Below, one piece after another: positions 26,810 through 35,695 of a DNA stretch of 64,000 nucleotides. Origin of the DNA: Sphingomonas sp. AR_OL41. Lineage in GTDB: Bacteria; Pseudomonadota; Alphaproteobacteria; Sphingomonadales; Sphingomonadaceae. Positions within the stretch are counted from its first letter, which is position 1. Every line of letters starts with the position of its first letter. The notes below the pieces were generated by a model. The model did no database searches, had not been told where the DNA came from, and saw only the letters and a program-made list of their open reading frames with translations. Location of the stretch: positions 54,039-118,038 of the forward strand of contig NZ_JARYTI010000014.1 in the NCBI RefSeq assembly GCF_029911635.1, in the 5' to 3' direction. The position numbers and the translations under genes are program-made.

Positions 26810-29800
26810 CTAGAAGCGGTACCGCGCGCCGACCTTGAAGTTGCGCCCCTGGCTCGCCACCGAGCCGCTATCGGGCGCAAGGGTCGGGCCGGGCCCACCG
26901 ACGCTCTGGAAGCCGCCACCCCATTGCGAATAATTGCGGTTCACGAAGTCGAAGGCGTTCAGCGCCTGGAAATAGACCGTCAGCTCATGGCCATGGGCCC
27001 AGGGCATCTTGAACGTCTTGGTGATGTTGAAGTCGACATTCTTGTAGCCGATCCCCTTGGGCCGATAGATGCCGAAATTGGTCAGATAGCAGCCGGCATT
27101 GCCCGGGGTGGTGGCGGGAGCCCCGCACACGACGCCGCCATAGGACGGACCCGAGGACAGGGTGACGAAAGTGGTCGCCTTGATGTCGAACGGCAGCTTG
27201 ACGGTGCCCGTGCCGACGAACCGCCAGCGCTCGAGGCCGCTCGAATTGCCATAGCCCTGCTGCCCGATGGTCGGCGCGTCGAAATTGAACGGGTCGCCGA
27301 TCGACGCACCGTTGCGCGAGTCATTGGACCGCGAACTGGAAAGGGTCAGCGTCGTGCTGAACCCCCAGCCGGACTGTTCCGTAAAGGGCTTGTCAGCCTG
27401 CAGATACAAAGCGGCATAATTGGCCTTGCCGTCGCTGTTGCCGATGAAGATGCTGCCAAAGCCGGGTAGCGGGGCATTGAAGATCGCCGACCCGCCATAG
27501 AAGATGCCGGCTGCGTAAGGCACGCCCTGATAGACGAAAATCGGATTGCCGCCCGGGCTGTAGGTGCCGTCGGGCAGCCGGTTTCCGACGACCTCCTGAT
27601 AGATGTTGTGCGACCTGATATAGGAAAAGGTGATCGACGTATTGATCTTGCCGAGCCGCTTCCTGATCCCGAAATTGAGCTCGTCCGAATAGGGAATGCG
27701 GGTCCGGTTGTTGAGCAGATGTACTTCACCGCCCTGCATCGCCCCGAGCGCGCGCAGCTGGTCGACGTTCGTCGGCAGTGTCGCGACGCAACCCTGATTG
27801 CCGACGGTACAGCCCGAGCCGATCGGTGTGTTGATGGTGGAGACCGATTCATATTGGTCCTTGATCGTCTCGATCGCGGAATCGATGAACAGGGACCGGT
27901 CGTAATAGCGCCCGGCGCCGAGGCTGAGGACGAGATCGCGGTCGCCGCGCACGTCATAGGAAATGCCAAGGCGCGGCTGGAACGCCCCGAGGAACGCCTT
28001 ACGATTGTGCCCGGTCGAGATATAGTCGTCCGGGTTGATGCCTGCCGCCTTCCAGCCGGGATAGGCCCGTAGCGCCGTCGCAATCGCCGCCGGCGTCACG
28101 AAGTCGTTGTTGGTTGCGTTGGATTCGTAATCCCAGCGCAGGCCGGCGCTGATCAGCCAGTGATCGTCGGGCCTCCAGTCGTCCTGCACGAACAGGCCGA
28201 TTTCCGTGTTCTTGGCGGTGACGGGCTGCACCGCCGCGGTGTTGACGGTCGCGGCATAGGGGGTCGACGTGCTGACGCCGGTAAACTTGATGGCATCGAA
28301 GAAATAGGTACCCTGGCTGTTATTGTCCTCGAGCCGCTGCAACCTGGTAAAGTTTACCTTGATGCCCGCCTTGACGGTATGGGCACCGCCAAAGAATGTG
28401 ACATTGTCCTTGAACAGCGTCTGATACTGATGATCGTCCTGCGCGAAGTTGGTTCCGCCAAGCGCCAATACCCTGGCATTGCCGATGTTCGGACAGTCAT
28501 AGGTCTGATTGGCGACGAGCGTGTAGCAACCGGCCGGCGGCGTGGGCTGCGCAGCCGTAAATGCCGCCGGCGCGGCATAGGTGACGACGTAGGACGAGCC
28601 GGGCGTGTTGGGGATCGTGCCGTTCGCCGCCGCGTCGCGCGCGAAGGTGAATTCGTTGAGCCAGTTTTCGCCGCGGTGATTCCAGGTGAGCTGATAGCGA
28701 TGCTCGTCGTTGCGGTTGTTCGACGACGCTTCCGTCGTTGCGACGCCGCCGTTGATCTGGAGATTCGCCTCCTTGCGAACGAAGGCGCTGACATTGATCG
28801 TATCCTGCGGGGTGGCAAAAAAGGTCAGCTTGCCGAAATACAGCTTTTCGTCGAAATTCGACGGATAACTGCCATTATATTGCGACCGCGCGGTTTGCGC
28901 ATAGGCTGCGGCGGCGGGCGTGAGGCCGGCAAAATTGCCTGAATAGACATTGATGTCGTTCGACCCGAAGGTCTTCTTGGTGCCTTCGAAATCGACGAAG
29001 AAGGTCAGCCTGTCCTTGATGATCGGGCCACCGAGGTCGGCACCATAATATTTCGTGTCGAAGTGCGGCTTGGGCCGGAAGGGCGCGGTGGCATTGTTGA
29101 GGTGGCCGGGGCGATCATCATAATTCTGGCTGATGAAGGATCCCGGCTGCCACTCGCCGAAGATCTCGCCGTGAAAGCTGTCGCCGCCGGTCTTGGTGAC
29201 CGAGGAAATGACGGCTGAGCCGGCCTGTTCGAACTCGGCCTTGAAATTCTGGGTCTGGACGTCGAACTGGTCGACGGCCGATGCCGGGAACGGGTTCCCC
29301 GAGGACAGATTCTGTCCGACGGTTCCGCCGTGATTGACCAGATTCTTGATGCTGATGCCATCGATGAAGGTATTCGTGTTGTCCGAATTGATACCACCGG
29401 CCTGCACCTGGCGCGCCCTGCCGCCGAGTTGCGGCGCAGACACGGTGACGCCGGGGGCCAATGCGGCAAAGTTCAGGAAGTTGCGATCGCCATTGGGCAG
29501 ATTATCGATCTGGAACCGCGAGACGTTGGTGGTGACGACCGGTGTCGTGACGTCACGGGCGCGCGACGCGGTGACGACGACATCGCCGCCGGTGCCGGCC
29601 GTGGCGGCGACCAAGTCGGCGGTGACCGCCTGACCCAGCGGCACGACCACCTCGACGTTGAGGCTGCCCGACGAGACGCGATACGTGCTCGGCGGCAACC
29701 CGACGAGGATATAGTCGCCATTGGCGTCGACCTTCGCGGTATCCTGGTGGCCGGTGTTCACATCGGTCAGCGTCACGGTCGCCCCGGCGGTGGCGCCGTC

Positions 29801-29923
29801 GACATGCCCCCGAACGGTCGATGTCGTCTGCGCCGCAGCGGGTGCTGCGAAAACCAGCGCGCCGGCGCCCAGGATCGTGGTTGCCAGCGCCGCGCGCAGA
29901 CTCGCCTTTGTCAGCTTTTTCAT
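26810..29923 (-). CDS. Oar-like TonB-dependent receptor
   Basis: A 1037-residue outer-membrane receptor. It has a signal peptide ending in AAPAAAQ (near residue 32), then a carboxypeptidase-regulatory-like beta-sandwich (VRGHVDGATAGATVTLTD, GDYILVGLPPSTYRV), then a plug (VVVTASRARDVTTP, INSDNTNTFIDGISI) and a long barrel that ends KVGARYRF. The extra N-terminal domain and length place it with Oar-type receptors. It probably imports the oligosaccharide that the locus degrades. It is divergent from the second GH3 gene with two predicted LacI operators in between, about 200-240 bases before its ATG. It shares a hairpin terminator with the convergent halogenase gene. Confidence 0.92.
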   Translation of the reverse strand: MKKLTKASLRAALATTILGAGALVFAAPAAAQTTSTVRGHVDGATAGATVTLTDVNTGHQDTAKVDANGDYILVGLPPSTYRVSSGSLNVEVVVPLGQAVTADLVAATAGTGGDVVVTASRARDVTTPVVTTNVSRFQIDNLPNGDRNFLNFAALAPGVTVSAPQLGGRARQVQAGGINSDNTNTFIDGISIKNLVNHGGTVGQNLSSGNPFPASAVDQFDVQTQNFKAEFEQAGSAVISSVTKTGGDSFHGEIFGEWQPGSFISQNYDDRPGHLNNATAPFRPKPHFDTKYYGADLGGPIIKDRLTFFVDFEGTKKTFGSNDINVYSGNFAGLTPAAAAYAQTARSQYNGSYPSNFDEKLYFGKLTFFATPQDTINVSAFVRKEANLQINGGVATTEASSNNRNDEHRYQLTWNHRGENWLNEFTFARDAAANGTIPNTPGSSYVVTYAAPAAFTAAQPTPPAGCYTLVANQTYDCPNIGNARVLALGGTNFAQDDHQYQTLFKDNVTFFGGAHTVKAGIKVNFTRLQRLEDNNSQGTYFFDAIKFTGVSTSTPYAATVNTAAVQPVTAKNTEIGLFVQDDWRPDDHWLISAGLRWDYESNATNNDFVTPAAIATALRAYPGWKAAGINPDDYISTGHNRKAFLGAFQPRLGISYDVRGDRDLVLSLGAGRYYDRSLFIDSAIETIKDQYESVSTINTPIGSGCTVGNQGCVATLPTNVDQLRALGAMQGGEVHLLNNRTRIPYSDELNFGIRKRLGKINTSITFSYIRSHNIYQEVVGNRLPDGTYSPGGNPIFVYQGVPYAAGIFYGGSAIFNAPLPGFGSIFIGNSDGKANYAALYLQADKPFTEQSGWGFSTTLTLSSSRSNDSRNGASIGDPFNFDAPTIGQQGYGNSSGLERWRFVGTGTVKLPFDIKATTFVTLSSGPSYGGVVCGAPATTPGNAGCYLTNFGIYRPKGIGYKNVDFNITKTFKMPWAHGHELTVYFQALNAFDFVNRNYSQWGGGFQSVGGPGPTLAPDSGSVASQGRNFKVGARYRF

Positions 29924-30128
29924 GTCATCTCCCCTGTTCGGCGCCGATCGCCGCGCCGTTATTTTTTCTCGTACCTGCTTGAAACGGCCGCGCCCCGGGT
30001 GTCGTTCCGCATCGCTACGGGAGCGGGTCCGAACGCGAGAATGCCTGCCTCAGCCATTGCCTGATCTCAGCCCTTCTCCGCTTCGGCGCCGTGCCGACCC
30101 GAACGATCCATAAGCTTCTCACGAGCCG

Positions 30129-30142
30129 CGTAACCGGTTTCA
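30129..30142. promoter_or_regulatory. Predicted LacI-family operator 3
   Basis: CGTAACCGGTTTCA matches 12 of 14 positions of the palindrome by the lacI-type gene. It lies in the divergent region between the TonB receptor and the second GH3 gene. Confidence 0.7.
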
Positions 30143-30152
30143 AGACTTGCTT

Positions 30153-30166
30153 AGTAACCGGTTTCA
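30153..30166. promoter_or_regulatory. Predicted LacI-family operator 4
   Basis: AGTAACCGGTTTCA repeats operator 3 over 13 bases, centred 24 bp away. Two sites just over two helical turns apart suggest cooperative binding of LacI-type dimers at this promoter region. Confidence 0.7.
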
Positions 30167-30250
30167 TGCACATTCGCCAAGCGGAAAATTGCGCCGTTTC
30201 CGACGCGTGGCGACGCCGCGCCTGTGCGCAGGGGCAGGAGAGATATTGCC

Positions 30251-32512
30251 GTGGCTGGGATCGTTTCGCGGCGCGAACTGCTCAAGGGTGCGTCGGCTAT
30301 CGCGTTCGTTTCCACAGCGTTGCCGGTCCTGGCCAGGCCCGCCCCCCTGCCCGATCCGTTCATCGAGCGGTTGATCGCGAAGATGAGCGTGGCGGACAAG
30401 GCCGGCCAATTGTCGATCTATAGCGATCCGGCACGCACCGATGGCCCGGCGATCAATCCCGGCGCCGCCCGGCAGAGCATGGAAACTTTGAAGGCAGCGA
30501 TCGCCGCGGGCAGGATGACGGGCCTGTTCAACGGCGTCGGCGTCGCCGCCGGACGCGCGCTGCAACGGACAGCGGTCGAGCAGAGCCCGCACGGGATCCC
30601 GCTGATCTTTGCCGGGGATGTGATCCACGGCATGAAGACGACGTTTCCGGTGCCGCTGGGCGAGGCGTCGAGCTTCGATCCCGCGCTGGCGCGGCGGACT
30701 GCGCGCGCGGCGGCCGTCGAGGCGAGCGCCAGGGGCATCCACTGGGTATTTGCGCCGATGGTCGATGTCGCGCGCGACCAGCGCTGGGGTCGTGTCGTCG
30801 AGGGCGCGGGCGAGGATACATGGCTCGGGCGTCAATTCGCCGCAGCGCGCGTGCGCGGCTTCCAGGGCGACGACCTGAAGGCCGAGGACTCGGTGCTCGC
30901 CTGCCCGAAGCATTTCGCCGGCTATGGCGCGGTGACGGGCGGGATGGAATATAACAGCGCCGACATCCCCGAGACGACCCTGCGCGAGGTACACCTGCCC
31001 CCGTTCAGGGCCGCGTTCGACGCGGGCGCGCTCTCGACCATGGCCAGCTTCAACGACATCGCCGGCGTACCATCGACCGGAAACCGCTACCTTCTCACCG
31101 ACATCCTGCGCGGGGAGTGGGGATATAAGGGCCTGGTCGTCTCCGACTATACCTCGGAGGAAGAGATGATCCTGCACGGCTTCGCCGCGGACGGGCCCGA
31201 TGCCGTGGTCAAGGCGCTCGGCGCGGGCTGCGACATCTCGATGCAGAGCGGCCTCTATGACAAGCACCTGCCCGCGCTGGTCAGGGCAGGGAAGATCTCG
31301 ATGGCAACGCTCGATACGGCGGTCCGCCGTGTGCTCCACGTCAAGCAGGCGCTCGGGCTGTTCGACAACCCCTACCGCTCGCTCGATCCGGCGCGCGAGC
31401 AGCGTGACATCCGCCTGCCGCAGGCGGTCGCGCTCGCGCGCGAGGCGGCGTGCAAGTCGATCGTCCTGCTGAAGAACGAAGGCGCCCTGCTGCCGCTGGC
31501 GAAGTCGGCGAGGATCGCGCTGATCGGCCCGTGCGTGAGCGACAAGGCCGACATGCCGGGGCCATGGGCGAGTTTTCCCGATATCGCGACCTGCGTGACG
31601 CCGGAGGAGGGCTTTCGCGCCGCGATGGGGCCTGGAGCGAGGCTCGAAGTGGTGCGCGGATCCGACTATGAAGCAGCGCTCGATGGCGGCATCGACCGGG
31701 CCGTCGCGGCGGCGCGCGCCGCCGAAATGGTCGTGCTGGTGATCGGCGAAAGCGCCGGCATGTCGGGCGAGGCGCAGGCGCGCGCCGAGATCACGATACC
31801 CGAGCCGCAACGCGCGCTGGCCGAGGCGGTCGCCGCGACCGGCAAGCCCGTCATCGTGCTGCTACGCCACGGCCGGGCGCTTGCGCTGGGCGGCGCGGTG
31901 CGCGCGGCGCCGGCAATCCTTGCGACCTGGTTCCTCGGCTCGGAGACGGGCAATGCCATGGCGGATATCGTGTTCGGCGACCGTGCGCCGCAAGGCCGGT
32001 TGCCGGTCAGCTTTCCGCAGGTCTCGGGACAGGAGCCGTTCTTCTACAATCACCGCGCTACCGGCCGCCCGCAGTTGAGCGAGGAACAGGCGTGGAAGGC
32101 GCGATATCGCGAGGTGACGAACGCGGCGCTCTATCCGTTCGGTCATGGCCTGGGCTATTCGGCCGTCGCCTATTCCGACACCGAGGTGAGCGCACCGATC
32201 CTTGCTGGCACCGGTCCGATCGCGGTATCCGCCACGGTGACCAATTCCGGCACGCGACAGACGCATGAGGTGGCGCAATTGTATATCCACGACAAGGTCG
32301 CAAGCCTGACCCAGCCGGTGCGCGCGCTGAAAGGCGTCCGTCACCTCGACCTCGCGCCCGGGCAGAGCACGCGCGTTACCTTTGCGCTGTCCCGCGCCGA
32401 CCTCGCCTTTGTCCATCCCGACCGCCGCACGTTCGCCGAGCCCGGCGCGTTCGACGTCTGGGTGGCGCCCTCCTCGGTCGGCGGCGTGCCGGCCACCTTC
32501 CTGCTCGCATGA
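30251..32512 (+). CDS. GH3 beta-glucosidase (BglX-like), second copy, Tat-exported
   Basis: A 753-residue GH3 enzyme with the same architecture as the first: a twin-Arg signal (SRRELLKGASAIAF, RR at 7-8), TIM barrel from IAKMSVADKAGQL, KHFAGYG, nucleophile segment VVSDYTSEEEM, second domain with SIVLLKNEGALLPL, and a C-terminal fibronectin III-like domain. The GTG at 30251 is preceded by CAGGAGAG. Two GH3 enzymes in one locus suggest different linkages or chain lengths. The stop overlaps the GH31 start by ATGA, so the two are translationally coupled. Two LacI-type operators lie about 85-120 bases upstream. Confidence 0.93.
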   Translation: MAGIVSRRELLKGASAIAFVSTALPVLARPAPLPDPFIERLIAKMSVADKAGQLSIYSDPARTDGPAINPGAARQSMETLKAAIAAGRMTGLFNGVGVAAGRALQRTAVEQSPHGIPLIFAGDVIHGMKTTFPVPLGEASSFDPALARRTARAAAVEASARGIHWVFAPMVDVARDQRWGRVVEGAGEDTWLGRQFAAARVRGFQGDDLKAEDSVLACPKHFAGYGAVTGGMEYNSADIPETTLREVHLPPFRAAFDAGALSTMASFNDIAGVPSTGNRYLLTDILRGEWGYKGLVVSDYTSEEEMILHGFAADGPDAVVKALGAGCDISMQSGLYDKHLPALVRAGKISMATLDTAVRRVLHVKQALGLFDNPYRSLDPAREQRDIRLPQAVALAREAACKSIVLLKNEGALLPLAKSARIALIGPCVSDKADMPGPWASFPDIATCVTPEEGFRAAMGPGARLEVVRGSDYEAALDGGIDRAVAAARAAEMVVLVIGESAGMSGEAQARAEITIPEPQRALAEAVAATGKPVIVLLRHGRALALGGAVRAAPAILATWFLGSETGNAMADIVFGDRAPQGRLPVSFPQVSGQEPFFYNHRATGRPQLSEEQAWKARYREVTNAALYPFGHGLGYSAVAYSDTEVSAPILAGTGPIAVSATVTNSGTRQTHEVAQLYIHDKVASLTQPVRALKGVRHLDLAPGQSTRVTFALSRADLAFVHPDRRTFAEPGAFDVWVAPSSVGGVPATFLLA

Positions 32513-34926
32513 TCGCGCTGCGCAGCGCCCTTGCGCGGGTGATCGGCGTCGCGCTGATGATCGCGCCGCCGGCAGTATCGGCAAGCACGGTCGATCATTA
32601 TACTGCGGCGCATGATGGCGTGACGATCGAGATCAGCGCGCCGCGCGCCGACATCGTCCGCATCCGCGCCGGCAGCGGCGCGCTGCCCGAAGACGCTTCC
32701 TGGGCGGTTGTGCCGGACCAGCGCCGGCAGCGCGTGCCGCTCGAACGCGCGTCGTCCGGCGATGATGTCGTGCTGCGTACCTCCGCACTGGCCGTGACGC
32801 TCGATCCCGCCACACTGGCGGTCACCGTCCGTGACCGCCAGGGGCGCGTGCTGCTGGCCGATGCGCCGGGCAAGGCGATCGCGTTCGCGCGTGGCGGCTT
32901 CCGCCTGCGCAAGGCGATGCCGGCCGACGCGCACTTTTTCGGGCTCGGCGACAAGGCCGGCCCGCTCGACCGCCGCGGCGGCGCGTACACCTTGTGGAAC
33001 ACGGACCAGTTCGGCTTCAGCCCGTCGACCGATCCGCTTTACAAGGCGATTCCGTTCGTGCTCGGGCTCGACGGCACGGGCCACGCCTTCGGGCTGTTCA
33101 TGGACAATAGCTGGCGCAGTTTTTTCGATTTCGGCAAGAGCGAGCGGGCGGCCTTTTCGTTCGGTGCCGAGGGCGGGCCGGTCGACTATTATGTGATGGC
33201 CGGGCCGGGGCCGAAGGACGTCGTCCAGCAATATGCCTGGCTGACCGGCAAGCCGCCGCTGACGCCGCGCTGGGCGCTCGGTTTCCAGCAGTCGCGCTGG
33301 AGCTATATGAGCCAGGCCGAGGCGCAGGGCATCGCCGACCGGCTGCGCGCCGACCGGATCCCGGCCGACGTGCTGTGGCTCGACATCGACTATCAGGATC
33401 GCAACCGTCCCTTCACGGTCAATACCGGCACCTTTCCCGATCTGCCGGGTCTCGTGCGCAGGCTGAAGGCGCAGGATATGCATCTGGTCGTCATCACCGA
33501 TCTGCATATCGCGAACGCGCCGCACCAGAACTACACACCCTATGACAGCGGCATCGCCGCCGATGTCTTCATGAAGCGACCCGACGGCACAGCCTTTGTC
33601 GGCCCGGTCTGGCCCGGCCCGGCGCTGTTCCCCGACTTTACCCAGCAACGTGTACGCGCCTGGTGGGGCACGCAATATCGCGACTTCGTCGCGATGGGCG
33701 TCGCCGGTTTCTGGAACGACATGAACGAACCGGCGGTGTTCGAGCCCGTTACCAAGACGATGCCGCTCGATGTGGTCAACCGGATCGAAGAGCCCGGTTT
33801 CGCGCCGCGCATGACGACGCAGGCCGAGGTCCACAATCTGACCGGCATGCTCAATGCGCGCGCCACCTATGAAGGCGTGCTGAAGCTCGCACCGGACAGA
33901 CGCCCGTTCGTCATGACGCGTGCGTCCTTTGCCGGCGGCCAGCGCTACGCCGCGACCTGGACCGGCGACAATTCGTCGAGCTGGGCGCATCTCAATCTCT
34001 CGGTGTCGCAGCTCGTCAGCCTCGGTCTCAGCGGCTTTGCCTATGCCGGAGACGATATCGGCGGCTTTGCCGGCGATCCGCCGTCGCCCGAGCTGCTGAC
34101 GCGCTGGATCGAGATCGGCGCCTTCAACCCGATCTTTCGCGACCATTATCAGAAGGGCAAGGCGGCGCAGGAAGTGTGGGTCCACGGCACCGCGCAGGAG
34201 GATATCAGACGGCGCTACATCGAGGAGCGTTATCGGCTGATGCCGTATATCTACGGGCTGGCCGACGAGAACAGTCGCACCGGGCTGCCGCTGATGCGCC
34301 CGGTGTTCCTCGAACATCCCCTGGTGGTCGCCCATGGCGATCGTCTCGGCGGCACCGAGGGCCAGTTCATGCTCGGCGCCGACCTGCTCATCGCGCCGCC
34401 CACGACCTGGGAATCGCCGGCGCCCTACAGGATCGCACTGCCCGGCACGGGCTGGTACGATTACCGGACCGGATTGCCGCTGGCGGCGGCCGAGACCAGC
34501 GAGATGCCGACGCTCGATCGTCTGCCGGTGTTCGTCCGCCCCGGCGCGATCCTGCCGCGCCAGCCCCTGGTCCAGAGTACGGCCGAGACCCCCAGCGGAC
34601 GCCTGCAACTCGCTGTCTATCCCGGTGCCGACTGCCGCGGCGCCCTCTACCTCGATGACGGCGAGAGCTTTGCCTACCGGACCGGCGGCTATCTGCGGCA
34701 ACAGATCAGCTGCGACGCCCAATCGCTGTCCTTCGGCAAGCGCGAGGGCCGCTTCATGCCGTGGTGGACCGGGTTCGATGTGGTGATCCATGGCTGGACC
34801 GGCGGCAAGGCCAGGGTTCGACTGGCCGGCAGGGAGATCGCCGCGACGGTCGATGCTGAGGCGCAAACGCTCCGCTTCGCCTTGCCCGATATCGCGCATC
34901 CGGCGCGCATCGCGATCGAGCGGTGA
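32509..34926 (+). CDS. GH31 alpha-glucosidase family enzyme, secreted
   Basis: An 805-residue GH31 enzyme with an N-terminal signal peptide (LARVIGVALMIAPPAVSA). Catalytic landmarks are the nucleophile Asp in GFWNDMNEPA and the acid/base Asp in TWTGDNSSSW; other landmarks are FFGLGDKAGPLDRRGG, RWALGFQQSRWSY, DVLWLDIDY and a C-terminal beta domain. GH31 members hydrolyse alpha-glucosides or alpha-xylosides; the exact specificity is not visible. Presence of an alpha- and several beta-glucosidases suggests a mixed or branched glucan. The start overlaps the GH3 stop (ATGA) and the DUF6445 gene follows after 7 bases, so all three form one operon. Confidence 0.93.
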   Translation: MIALRSALARVIGVALMIAPPAVSASTVDHYTAAHDGVTIEISAPRADIVRIRAGSGALPEDASWAVVPDQRRQRVPLERASSGDDVVLRTSALAVTLDPATLAVTVRDRQGRVLLADAPGKAIAFARGGFRLRKAMPADAHFFGLGDKAGPLDRRGGAYTLWNTDQFGFSPSTDPLYKAIPFVLGLDGTGHAFGLFMDNSWRSFFDFGKSERAAFSFGAEGGPVDYYVMAGPGPKDVVQQYAWLTGKPPLTPRWALGFQQSRWSYMSQAEAQGIADRLRADRIPADVLWLDIDYQDRNRPFTVNTGTFPDLPGLVRRLKAQDMHLVVITDLHIANAPHQNYTPYDSGIAADVFMKRPDGTAFVGPVWPGPALFPDFTQQRVRAWWGTQYRDFVAMGVAGFWNDMNEPAVFEPVTKTMPLDVVNRIEEPGFAPRMTTQAEVHNLTGMLNARATYEGVLKLAPDRRPFVMTRASFAGGQRYAATWTGDNSSSWAHLNLSVSQLVSLGLSGFAYAGDDIGGFAGDPPSPELLTRWIEIGAFNPIFRDHYQKGKAAQEVWVHGTAQEDIRRRYIEERYRLMPYIYGLADENSRTGLPLMRPVFLEHPLVVAHGDRLGGTEGQFMLGADLLIAPPTTWESPAPYRIALPGTGWYDYRTGLPLAAAETSEMPTLDRLPVFVRPGAILPRQPLVQSTAETPSGRLQLAVYPGADCRGALYLDDGESFAYRTGGYLRQQISCDAQSLSFGKREGRFMPWWTGFDVVIHGWTGGKARVRLAGREIAATVDAEAQTLRFALPDIAHPARIAIER

Positions 34927-34933
34927 TCCGGCG

Positions 34934-35629
34934 ATGACACCGGCGTTGCTGCACGTCGGAGCTTGCCGGAGCCCGGTGGTGGTGATCGATGGTTTCAGCG
35001 GCCGGCTGCCGTCGATCGTCGACCTCGCCGCTGCCATGGCCCCCTTCCCGCGCATCGCCGGCAACCACTATCCGGGCGTCCGCCGGCTCATCCTCGAGCG
35101 CGACGAGGCGGCGTTCGCCTATGTCACCGAGACGCTGCGCAGCGCGGCGCCCTTCATCGGCGGCGCCTTCGACATGACGGCGTTCGACCTGCTCGAAGCC
35201 AGCTTCTCGATGGTGACCGTGCCGCCCGCGGCGCTCAGCCATGCGCAGCGCGCTCCGCATTTCGATTCGGTCGACCCGGATCATATCGCGGTGCTGCATT
35301 ATCTCAGCGACACGCCGGGGACGGGCACGGCCTTTTACCGGCAGCGTGCGACCGGGATCGAGCTGGTCGACGCGGCAAATGTCGCGGCTTTCGTCGCGAC
35401 GGCGCGACACGCCGCCACCGCGCGGCCAGCCGCCTATATCGGCGCGACGGACGCGCATTACGAACAGATCGCTGTGGTGGAAGGCGTTGCCGACCGGCTC
35501 GTCATCTATCGCGGCAGCCTGCTTCATTCGGGCATCATCCCTGCAGGCATGTCGATGAACGACGATCCGCGCGCTGGCCGGCTGACCGCCAATCTGTTCG
35601 TGACGGGAAGTCCCGATTCACCAGGCTGA
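34934..35629 (+). CDS. DUF6445 family protein (2OG-Fe oxygenase-like)
   Basis: A 231-residue cytosolic protein matching DUF6445, a family I know from Sphingomonas and Caulobacter sugar loci that also carry tryptophan-halogenase-like genes. The segment RAPHFDSVDPDHIAVLHYLS contains an HxD, LLHSG supplies a distal His, and GRLTANLFV supplies an Arg: the arrangement of a double-stranded beta-helix 2OG-Fe(II) oxygenase. That enzymatic reading is inference. The ATG at 34934 is 7 bases after the GH31 stop, so it is the last gene of the GH3-GH31 operon. A hydroxylation role on a locus component is possible but unproved. Confidence 0.8.
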   Translation: MTPALLHVGACRSPVVVIDGFSGRLPSIVDLAAAMAPFPRIAGNHYPGVRRLILERDEAAFAYVTETLRSAAPFIGGAFDMTAFDLLEASFSMVTVPPAALSHAQRAPHFDSVDPDHIAVLHYLSDTPGTGTAFYRQRATGIELVDAANVAAFVATARHAATARPAAYIGATDAHYEQIAVVEGVADRLVIYRGSLLHSGIIPAGMSMNDDPRAGRLTANLFVTGSPDSPG

Positions 35630-35695
35630 ACGCACGCGCCTGATAAGCCGAGCGCCTGGCCACCTGCGACACGGCGAACGCCAGACAACCGGCCG

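Noticed and set aside
32341..35064. 907-codon minus-strand open frame opposite the GH31 gene
   Set aside because: It is antisense to a well-supported GH31 enzyme; the product is Arg/Ala/His-rich without motifs, a usual by-product of high-GC codon use.
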